From contig NC_135553.1 in the NCBI RefSeq assembly GCF_964340395.1, positions 8,031,001 through 8,095,000 on the forward strand: a stretch of DNA of 64,000 bases. Direction: 5' to 3'. Within the stretch, counting starts at the first letter, position 1; every line of letters begins with the position of its first letter. Both the position numbers and the translations under genes were made by a program. This DNA is from Glandiceps talaboti (Eukaryota > Hemichordata > Enteropneusta > Spengelidae). The notes under the pieces are model-generated. The model searched no databases, had not been told where the DNA came from, and saw nothing but the letters and a program-made list of their open reading frames with translations. Positions 37,003 to 47,272 of the stretch are shown piece by piece.

Positions 37003-39332
37003 CCAAATATATATATAGTTGAACACTTCAATATCTCTGTTAATATCTCTGTGACTGAGCGTTATCTAAAATGATAGAAATTCTGGTTATATCAGCGAGT
37101 TGGTGAATCTTATAGCAAAAATAGGTGACTAATTGACAGCAAAAAGGTGTCATCAATTTTTACTCAGCGAATCACATGTACAGGCAATTTAATGCACACA
37201 GTAGGCAATGTCAATTTCAAAGTCATTCACACAGTATACCAACTCATGTAAATTTGTTATATAGCATGAAGATTTATAAAAGATAAGGGTAAATAAAACA
37301 TTGTCGATCGAACTGAGAGGGTGAGGGTGGGGGTAGAAGCAAAATCACCAAGGGGAAAACTGGCCGGGAGCATACTAAAGGGCCGGGGGGGGGGGCAACG
37401 GGATGGGGCTGACAACTAACTACTTCTACTATACCATTCTATACAATACTTCTTGTCAAATGTTCACATTCACTGATATAGCAGATATCTCATAATGAGC
37501 TATGATCTATAATTGGAGATACTTAGTCGGCAGATCTTTACGGGGATCTTTCCCCTTCAAACCTTGATTTGGGGAAACGACATTATAACTGTGATGGCTA
37601 CTGGTTGGGAGGTAGTTCTCCGTGTTTTTTGCGTCGCAGTCACACGTACGTCATGACAACGAATGGTTATCTCTATGTGGTCAATGAGGGCGCACAGTAC
37701 AAGGATATTCGAGTACGGTTATGTAGATGACAAAAACAACTCGTTTAACTTTAATTTTAGTAATATAATGCGAAGCTCCCAGGACTGTAAGAGAGTATAG
37801 TTGGGAGGGTGAAAACGTTTTTGAAAGTACGACCATTTAGCAGGCCATTTAGAAGGCTTAGCATACAATATCAAACATGGACTTACATGTTAATACATGA
37901 ATTGAGTCAATTTTCTATCCAATATATACGCGTTTGTGTTAATATTCACATGGAAAAAATGTTATTTTACTATTCACTAATGTCTATATATGTTCATCAA
38001 AAATGTATTGGTATTCGTCAAACGCATGCGTACGTACGCCATGCAATTAAATGACCTTCCGTCGTACACCAGAAACGAGATCGTAGCGTATGGACGTTCA
38101 TGACAAGCAAATGTATCATTTGAGCAATACGAAAAAGAAGTTGATGAAAATAAATATAATTTACCGAATACAAAACATGATTTATCAATAACTGTTGAAA
38201 ATTAGAAAAAATACAATTGACTTGGTGAATACCGCAACATTTTTGACGATTAAAAAAAGAAAAAGAAATTACATGTAAGCACATGAACAGACGTTTATAC
38301 TGAACACATGAAATTTACGAATACAAACATTGATTTATGCCATGCAAATATCGATTTTAAAATACTAAATTAATCAACGAAACATGAAATTTTTATGAAA
38401 GAAAATGCGTTTTATTAGATATTGCATGCAATACATAGCTTTCAAAAAGAATTCCGGAAAAATAATAAATAATCTGATGTTTTTTATTTAAAAGGAACGG
38501 TCAGAAATGATTTTGGATAAATTATTTCAATTTTCCCTGCAAGTTGATGAAGATGAAAAACTGTTGTAATCTCCTTTGAGTATACTAAAAGGAAATATTG
38601 CGAATAACTGTAAAATAAAAAAGACATGAAACTGGGAAAGATAAGATTTCTGTCTATAATTGTAACAATCGTCAAAAGCCTCCCCTCCAGCTGTTCAGAG
38701 ATTTTCGTCTGGTTGCCCCGATATTACGCTGTAAAATTTATTGACACTGTTGCGTGGAGGGCGGTCTTACTTTCTATATAGTATATGCGAACAAGATATA
38801 ATTAATATTGTATTAACGGTTGTCAAATTTGTTTAAAATATCATTTCCAAAATTCACTGCTTTTTCTGAATTCCTTGATTATGTGTATTAAGTTTAATAG
38901 TATCTGCATGAATCAAAGTTTGTTGACATTTTCATAACTTAACTTGGTGGATGATATAGCCATGAAAATGGAATGTCCCCCATAATCCCTCAAAATAGTA
39001 TATTATAGTACATAGCTTTGTTGGCAACATCGGCAGTGTTCAGTGACCAACTAGTTGCTTGGCGTTATATCAATATTCGGTGACTATTTTTGTTAACAGG
39101 TGAGTTTGTATTTCTCTTTCCCGGTCTTACCAAACATTTTCTGGTCGATATATTTTACAAAATTGAGTGATATCTTTTGCAGAAATCGGTGTTACAATTC
39201 GAATTTCATAACGTGCAATTCATCGCATATTTTTGGTTTCAATTTGTATTTAAATGTAATCTCCAATAGGATTGGTTGCATCAATATGTTGAAAGACTGG
39301 TTTGTGTTTTGTTTTTGACATGTGGAGTATGG

Positions 39333-39680
39333 AGTCGTGATGGGCGAATAGTTAGAGCGTATGGCTTGGTATCTGCAGGTTGCAGGTTCAAGGCCTCCAT
39401 CGCTACAGTTTGTTTCTGATGAGTGATGGCTAAAGTCCTTGGGCAAGATTTGAACCACGACTGTGCCTCGGTCAACCCAGCTGTATAATTGGGGACCTGG
39501 TAGGATAGAGGTTGCAATGTGAATTAATCGTATGCGCTTACAAATGCTGCAATGGATTGTATGCTCCCCAGGGAGTTGACGAAGTATAAAGGATCAATGT
39601 GCCGATAGATCCAAGCCAAATGTAAATACTTGTAAAGCACCGCTTTGAGCACAGAGTGGGAAAACGCTATTCAAAAAACT
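39333..39680 (+). mobile_element. tRNA-derived SINE with conserved central and LINE-like tail domains
   Basis: The 5' part has a pol III A-box-like TAGTTAGAGCG and a B-box-like GGTTCAAGGCC at tRNA-like spacing. The middle (CCTTGGGCAAG... CACCCAGCTGTATAA-like... GGGGACCTGG) resembles the core found in V-SINE/Deu-type SINEs, from memory. The 3' part (TGTAAAGCACCGCTTTGAG, then CAGAGTGGGAAAACGCTAT) resembles an L2/CR1-type LINE tail used for mobilisation. Confidence 0.75.
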
Positions 39681-39872
39681 AACATATTACATGTATTAAT
39701 ATGTATTCTTTTACATCGATCTCTCCAGTTCATACTTTCAAATTGTATTCCCAATCGACATTGTTCAGAGGGCTGAACAAATAGAGCACCCTGAAATTGT
39801 AAATATAAATGCTATACACGACAGTTTTCAGTTTTATTGATTTGTTGTGTTGTTGTAATGGGGAAAGAAAAG

Positions 39873-39947
39873 TGACACGTGTAGGAATTGAACCCACGTC
39901 CCCTAAACACTAGGTCAGAATGCTCTAACCAGCTGAACTAACGTGCC
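39873..39947 (-). pseudogene. tRNA-like pseudogene or SINE head
   Basis: On the minus strand the acceptor arms GGCACGT and ACGTGTC pair fully with one wobble. The D arm GTTC-GAGC and the T arm GTGGG-TTCAATT-CCTAC also fold. A-box (TAGTTCAGCTGG) and B-box (GGGTTCAATTCC) are present and a TTTT terminator follows. The anticodon stem does not pair (TTCTG against GTTTA), so it should not make a working tRNA. Confidence 0.6.
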
Positions 39948-40275
39948 GCAACTGGTAGATACCGTGATTTGTCCCTGATAAGTACTTTCTTTCGTTGAGG
40001 CGGTGGGGAGAAGCCAATTCATCTAAAGCTTTACCTTTCAACCTTAAATGATCTCAAATCGATTCACAAGTCCCCTGCCTAACGGGTGGCCAACTTAGGA
40101 ATTAGTTATTAATGCAACGAGGATCAGACTTTGATGCAGATGCTTTTAAAATAATTATTGGGTTTTGCTATAAATGAAACAAACTCGCCATGGCATATTT
40201 TTTGAATTTGTCATAAATTAGGAAAGGAAAGTGACACTAATTTCTTTGCCTATTTTACCAAATGTTTTTATTTTT

Positions 40276-40309
40276 GTTTGTTTGTTTGTTTGTTTGTTTG
40301 TTTGTTTGA
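40276..40309. repeat. (TTTG)n microsatellite
   Basis: About eight units. Confidence 0.93.
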
Positions 40310-40443
40310 CGTCTTTTAATGACCCTTGTCACACTGATATCTATAAGTATTTATAAAACCCAATGTACATGTATGTTGGATTAAAATAACTAAATACCAG
40401 GATTTGGCACAGATACACAAAGAAACCATGGTTACCCACAAGC

Positions 40444-40593
40444 TGATTAAAATCTGACGTTGTGAAAGCTGCTACTAGTAGATATATTTATTCGCCTTTA
40501 TAAGCAGGGACCTTGGTTTATACGTCCCTGCAATGAGTTCCATATCGTGATCGACGCGATGACCTGGAACAAACAAATGATGGAAATAGAGGT
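40444..40593. mobile_element. Diverged relative of the 2.3-kb palindromic MITE
   Basis: Shares GATTAAAATCT, GTGAAAGC and ATTTATT on the left, and ACCTGGAACAAACAAA and GATGGAAATAGAGGT on the right, in the same order and spacing class as 2271-2484. Its centre is different and contains GCAGGGAC / GTCCCTGC as a small inverted repeat. The palindrome is eroded. Confidence 0.55.
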
Positions 40594-40726
40594 TCAGGCG
40601 TAAAATGTAAAATAACGAGTTTGAAAAATGCTAATGTCACAGTGAACAGAAGCACGTGTCTTTTACACACTCTGGAAAAAAGCACCAAATTTGACATAAG
40701 TGTTCCAGGATTTATTATTGTTTTAG

Positions 40727-41816
40727 CACAGGGACTTAGAAGCGGCTAGTCTAGCTGCTAGACCTCGGGTGTTCTTCCGATGCAATACGACACACGACCG
40801 AACATCGCTTTCGAGGATGTTCGGGCAAGCCCTCATCGTGAACTTCGTTCGCTTATGGTATCGGAAGAAAGCCCGAACGTCGAGCAGCAAGGCTAGGAAT
40901 TGGCCATATTTGTTTACAAACAGTTGTCTTTTGTTTATTGTTTACTTTCTGTCTTTGCAAAAAAATTGCTTTTTGGTTGTTTACTTTTTTGATTTTTTAC
41001 AAACACATTTTCCCTACAAACGTGCAATATAATAAAGTGATGATTTGAAAATCTGGTGGTTTTTTTTGGAACTTGTTCTTTTGTTGGTTTTCACAAATGT
41101 AATAAACCAAGTTTAATATACTATGGATACATGTTTATTGCGTTACTTGGCCTCCGGCCCATACGCAAAGTTGACAAAATAGTGAAAAATACGTTTATGT
41201 TGTACAGATAGCAAAAGTGAGAAAATATATTACATAGTATTTACTTTGAAAGTTCTCATCTTCATAGCTTTGTGTACATATTTACATAAATGACTAGCTT
41301 ACTAATTAATTATGACATACATGTAGTTCTACTGAGCGCCCTCAAATGTTGACCCTTCCTCGCCCCACTCACCATATTATTAGTCTTTTCTGGATAGGGG
41401 TATACGTAGTGCGCAAGTGTAGGACCATCTCAGAAAAACCAGAGAAAGGCCGTCTCTGCCCTACTGTCACGGTAGGCTCGCGAACTACTTAAATCTGCTT
41501 TTCTCTGTGTGGGACGAGAACGTCAACGGTTGACTGAGGACGCTCAGTAGAACTAACTCATAAATAATTAATAAGGTAGTCATAGTATAGTAAAGCTGGT
41601 TTATTAAAACCGACAAAAGAACAAGTTAAAATTGATTTAGAAAAAAACTCACCAGATTTTCAAATCAACACTTTTATTACATGGCACCTTGTAGGGAAAA
41701 GATGTTTTTAAAGACCAAAAAAAAGTAAACAGTCAAATAAAAAACTTATTGTAAAGAAAGAAAGTAAACAAAAACAACTATTTGTTAACAAATATGGCCA
41801 ATTCTAAGTCCCTGTG
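40727..41816. mobile_element. Long-TIR foldback DNA transposon, non-autonomous, with 7-bp target duplication
   Basis: The ends are CACAGGGACTTAGAA and its reverse complement, flanked by GTTTTAG on both sides (40720-40726 and 41817-41823). After removing a nested insert, the left arm (40897-41130) matches the right arm (41571-41800) closely, e.g. GATTTGAAAATCTGGTG. A second matching pair (41306-41355 and 41525-41573, TAGTTCTACTGAGCG) shows the palindrome continues inward. The left arm therefore carries about 165 bp extra at 41131-41300 as well. No transposase is visible. The CACAGGG end and 7-bp duplication suggest hAT-like or unclassified TIR. Confidence 0.82.
40742..40896. mobile_element. 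Palindromic MITE nested in the left arm of the 40.7-kb element
   Basis: The reference arm reads ACTTAGAATTGGCC without interruption on the right side, but here about 155 bp split it. The insert is itself an imperfect inverted repeat (TTCTTCCGAT near its left end, ATCGGAAGAA near its right end, plus the flanking GCTGCTAGACC / GTCGAGCAGC). CTTAGAA and CTAGGAA at its borders may be a degraded target duplication. Confidence 0.65.
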
Positions 41817-44176
41817 GTTTTAGTCTATGAAATGTCTTAAAATTTATATTAATTTGCATAATCAATAAAAGTCAAAATGGCCACCACCACTCTTGAAAAC
41901 GTCCATACTTGTGATAAAATAATATACTTGGCAGAACTATACAACTTAATTTCAAGTTTTCTTGCTCAACTGCGTTCGTAACTAAGTGCCTAAGAGTTTC
42001 AACGAATTGATTCTGTTTATATGAAGAAGCGATATCGATTTCTTTAGGCGTAGCATTACCATGTCGATAGTTCCAAAACACAACACGTGACTCGAATCAA
42101 TAGTAATGTAACCTGGTCTGAAAAGAGGACATGACGTAACTTGCGACCTGCCTCCGAGGAGACACAACTTTTTCGTTAGTTTCAGAGTGACGATACGACG
42201 TAAGTACATACACATCATGTGCACATATACATAGAGTAGTTGGTACGTACTAAGTTAAGGGGTCAAGTTGCCGTAGACTGGAAAGAATTTAAATATTTCC
42301 AGATATGACTCGAACGTTCTGGCATAGCTTTTCAGTGTTTGTCTTGACAAATTTCGCCGGTCAGATACGGCCTCATATACGAGAATATTTAGGTAACAGT
42401 GTTGTAGTGGATAAGACAGGCTTTATTGCTATATCAAGCACAGTTTTTATCAGTCCAGCAAAATTGTCACATGCAGTTTTGGAGGACATTTTTGGACCAA
42501 TATATACACAGGGCGCGCCACAATTAGATATGCTGTTTTTTGTTAGTGTAGATCGATATGCATTCATACAAATCATGTCACGGTAGATTCATGCTGCCTA
42601 TTTAAAAACTCTCTTAAATTTTTCGTCTATTCATTTTGTTTATTCATAATGATGAAGTAAGTTCAACTAGTACATCCTACTGGAAACACAATGAATCCTA
42701 CCAATGGGGTTGGGTGGCGTGGGTGGGGGTGCCGGTGATGTTGTTGATCACGATGCATACTGTATATACCCAAATCCATTGGTCTAGAACATTCAGTCGG
42801 AGCGGGCTTTATGTTCATTTTTGTCTTCAGATGAGTTTAAAAAAAATAAAATTTGACTCTGAGCAAACACTTAAAGACTTCTGTTATGTACAACCAGGTG
42901 TATTAACTCTTTAGTGTTGTTGTTATTTTGAAAACATTTATAGCGTTACGTAACGTGTACAGTTTCCATTACCTATGCCACCTTAAAAAAACATCACTTA
43001 CTGCCAGAGCTAACATCGGCGATATAACGACGAATAAGTATCTCTCGTCTGATGTATGATTCATTTCAGATCTGTCTCTGAACTTTTTTACCAGAAATAT
43101 TTCAAGCCGATTCAGAAAAAATCTTCTTATGAAACGAAGATTGCACAGTTGAATAGATTATAAAACAAATTTGATTCAAGAGAAGCAAAAGTGAAACCCT
43201 TTAATACATGTGTGTATGATTTTCTTTGATCGATAGATGGCGCTATCTACGAGGTTTATCACTTCAAGTAGTTATTTCCAGAAAGTAATGACAATTTCAT
43301 TACAATATTTACCAATTTGTAAATACTAGCCCGAAATAGCTTCTATGACTTTACTAGTGTCAAACAAAACATCTCAATTTTTATTTGAGGCACGTAAAAT
43401 ATAATTCTTTGAAAAGTATAATATCAAACAATCCTTTATTTTGGGCTCATGATGGTTATCGTGATTTTTCTCCATTCGTCTTGCAAATCCTCTGCTGGAA
43501 TACAGGTAGTTAATAATGTCTTCCGGCTCCATGATAAACGTCTGAACACGTGTTTGTATGTGCAGTACAAAGAAGTCAAAGAACTATTCTATTTCAAACA
43601 GTTTACTGTTTACGGTTATTGTTTTCCCACCATTCACTGCACGTTGCAGATTACTGTTCACTGGATCTGCTTGGTACAATCATGCAGCAATCAACAAGGA
43701 ACTGTACAGTCTATACTTTGCATATATATAAGATAGCGTGCAAGATCGAGATTTTTTGCTACATTTAGTCTTAAAACGTACTGCAACTAGATGCGGACAA
43801 GACGCTGGCGCCAATGCAAGTTTTGGTGGTGGCGCGCGTGAACAGTAGCCCGCACCGCGCTCTATGTATCTTTATGAAGAAACAGGCTTTAGTATATAAA
43901 TTACAATATGAACGAGTGGAAATAGCTGTTCGAATTTCTGTCTAGTGTCTCTACATTATATATTAAAGTCACAGTTTTGGTACAGAAAGCGATTAAATAA
44001 ATATTTTCATCATTACAATGTAACTTGTATTTTCCCATTTCAGATTTGTAACTAGGTGTTTTATTTTCACCTGTTAACAGCAGAAAAACTCCTCCCATGA
44101 CTTTCGTCGCCTATTGACCTCCACAATTCCAAAGCAACCTTCATCAAACAAGTCTCTGCACACTTTCTATGGGAAC

Positions 44177-47100
44177 ATGGGTGATGAAGTCACACAGTCA
44201 CGCAAGAGTAAATTTTCAAAATTCCATTTTGTGGCGTACTTGTGTATACTTGCTAATGTTGCCTATATATTTACGATGATAATACAGCGATCAGGTAAGT
44301 TATTATGTCACCAGGATATAACGAGATTGGCACTAACGCCGAATTCTGAGTTTGAGTTGTTCATCTGTTAGTGCGCCCTCTGTTGACCTGAGGCTTTGCG
44401 TGCTTTCTTTTTTATGCCAACTGCTAACCACGGTGTTGTAACATGTATATTGTATTGACTATAGCGAAGACTTGTTTTGCTCTTTTTCGACCATTTCAGA
44501 GTGAAGTACATAGTCCAAGATTGTATTTTGACCCTCCCTGAACGTAAATTCATTGTTGGTTTAAAGCTATATGTACTGACATCTCATGATATTATCATTA
44601 TTCAAAGGTTGCATGTGTATCTTATGCAAAAAAAAGAGCGTGACAATATGTGAATCTTATATCTATATCTTTTTTCCTGTTCCTGTTATGTGTCTATTTT
44701 TTAGCCATATTTTATTATATGGCCCAAGGCCTAGAATTACATGAAAAAATGCCACAATATATAGCGTTCGTTCTTCCAATTAAAGCTAATGTTTATGATG
44801 GAAAGACGAACTAATCAATTCCATGAAAAGAGGCAACAACAAATTAGCGCGCGCATATCGCATGCGTATTAAGTTTACATTGTGTCGAAAAGTTTCATTT
44901 TTCTCCTGAGCAAATCTTGGCCAAAAACCATCTCTTTTAGTTTTAATCCTAGCGACATTAATTGGTGGAAAAGAGATTTGCGCATGCGTATTTCAAAATT
45001 CTTACCATCATTAAAAGTTGATGGACCGTTATCTTTGATTGAGCTTGCTTATGTGAAGATGAGCCTCCAACGATAAGCCTTGTTTCTCAGCCTAGAAGCC
45101 ATTACCCAATAAACCGAGTAATCCTGATTAGTGTCAGCACTTTCTGACCCTAGATATAACCTTTAACCTTTTTAGTAATTGACATGCAAGTAGCATTAAG
45201 TCTTGTTGTGGCTAAAAGGGATCACCAACGTTAACTGTGGCATTTAAATGAATGCATGAAAATGCTGTGACAAGGGGGAAGTGGAAACAATGACTCGAGC
45301 GTTAAGAAATGATATGTGACAATACATTTTATTTACACGCTAGAGGCGTCATAACGAAATACAAAAACTGGTTACTAAGGATATTGGCATTTTCTGTAAC
45401 TACACTCCCTACTCTGTATGATGTAGAAATGAGAGAGAAAATAGACCTAAAATGGATAATTTAACGAAAGCATTCCCTCGAACACAAAACAATTATCATG
45501 GTTTGTGTCATTACCAGTTTGAAACCATTCAACTAATTAAATGATTTGTTGGACAGTAGAGAATCTTTTATCGCAATACGTTTACATAATTAAACCTACC
45601 TCACGTGACCATTAGTTGTACTGGTTACTATCCTAAATGATGACCACTGCTCGTCAACTATCAGCCAGGTAACATAGGTACAAACTGAAACTATTAAATT
45701 TCAACATGCTGATATTCAAATAAACCATTATTATTATTATTATTTTTTTAATTTTTAATTTTTTTTTTTTTTTTTTTTTTTTTTTTGGGGGGGGGGCTCA
45801 CCGAACATAAACTCTTTATAACAGCCACGACACAATCAGCCCCCACCTTTGCTCCCCTTTAAGTTAGTTTGCCGATAGCTTGCTTTCTGTGACTAACTGA
45901 AAGGATATGGTTAAACATTCCCTTGGCTGTTGAGTGATTAAACTACTAAATCGGACTAGTTCTGTGAATTTGATTTATGTGTGATGCCATTTGATCTAAT
46001 TGTGAAGTTTTCATCGAAAATACATGAGTGATGACCCAATGATATTGTCAAACTTTAGTGTTACCATTGTTCTTCTACTGGCCATGCTTTTATTACCGAT
46101 TTTATATTTAAAAAATATATTTAATCTAATATCATCTTGTTTCGTTTCTGTCCGTCTTGCTGTCTTCAGATTTGCGGAATCAAGGACGTTCTCCGGAAAT
46201 TATAAATTCGCGCATGCGCATTAATAATGCAGCCTCTTCGATGACGCCACCATATGTTCTGCAAGGGAGTAATCTGACTAATACAGCTCTAGCAAAAGAA
46301 AGGGACAAAACATTGCACATAATTGTACTTGCAAGTAAACGGACGGGGTCATCTTTCGTTGGTGAAATATTGAACCAAAGCCCAGACGTCTTGTATTTAT
46401 TTGAGCCCTTACTACAATATACCTTTGATGTTTTGAATGGGGAAATGGAGGCTGATCTATTTGAATCAGAGTCTATAGAGATGCTGAATAACTTATTCAA
46501 ATGTGAGTTTGAAAATTTACCCCTTCTTAATAAACTGTTGAAGAAAATATGGTGCTCTGATAGCCTTGCTTTACAGAAAAGTGGCATTTGTTCTTTTCCA
46601 AAAGTTCGTACCGAAGAAAAGGACAAGTCTAGTAAGTTGACGCAGGTATGTAGGGAATACCGTTATCGAGCATTCAAAACTATTAGAATATATGACATAG
46701 AACTCCTTCGATCCTACGCAGTTGACCCATCCATGAACTTGAAAATTATCCATCTGGTTCGCGATCCGAGGGGTATTATGAATTCAAGACGAAAACTTGG
46801 GCAATCCACAAATCACGATTACGAAAGGAAGCACGTTCCTTGGGATGAGACTGAAGACTTGTGCAGAGATTTGACCCGGAATTTACATATTGTTGAAAGC
46901 TTTCCAACATGGCTTCAAGACAAGTACACACTCATACGATACGAAGACACTGCCAAGCACCCTGAAGAGATGGCACAGCACATCTACGACTTTCTCGGGA
47001 TACCAATGCCTGATGAAGTTAGACTATGGTTGAAACAAAACACTCACGGCTCAAGAGGCGGTTCGTTCAGTACAACGCGGAACTCCGACATTACGGCTAC

Positions 47101-47272
47101 GAAATGGCGAAAGGAACTGCCATTTCAAGAAGTTCTGCAGATTCAGGAAAAATGCCAAACTGCGATGAAAATGTTGGGGTACAAGAGTGTAAAAAATAAG
47201 GAAGACCTGGAACATGAAGACCGTATTCTAGGAACCATGAGTGTTAATTTTTTTCGAAACTTTAAATCGTAA
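44177..47272 (+). CDS. Carbohydrate sulfotransferase, CHST1/CHST3-like (GST family), two exons
   Basis: Golgi type II enzyme transferring sulfate from PAPS to a sugar, most like keratan sulfate Gal-6-O or chondroitin 6-O sulfotransferases. Exon 1 (44177-44294) encodes the short cytosolic tail and one membrane anchor (about residues 17-36) and ends at TCAG|GTAAGT. Exon 2 (46170-47272) starts after CTGTCTTCAG and restores phase through a GAT codon, giving 406 residues. The 5'-phosphosulfate-binding loop is KRTGSSF (96-102), followed by YLFEPL, and the 3'-phosphate-binding segment is IIHLVRDPRG (about 232-241). NLT near residue 74 is a possible glycan site. The length matches the CHST1-7 family. 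The frame is open from the acceptor to the stop, and no lesion is seen. AATAAA occurs at 47635-47640, about 365 bp past the stop. Exact substrate cannot be told from sequence. Confidence 0.92.
45737..45797. repeat. Poly-T to poly-G junction in the sulfotransferase intron
   Basis: A long T-tract runs straight into eight or more Gs, as also seen near 6576-6600. Confidence 0.93.

Larger units (their letters stand above)
37012..44176. other. Repeat-rich intergenic region before the sulfotransferase
   Basis: Holds the SINE, the tRNA-like pseudogene, the diverged MITE and the nested foldback element. Short open frames at 42305-42586 (plus) and 41872-42081 (minus) have ATG starts but no recognised product. 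A G-run lies at 37386-37395. Confidence 0.55.

Noticed and set aside
42305-42586. 93-codon ATG frame
   Set aside because: The opposite strand is also open and no family is recognised. It may be chance.
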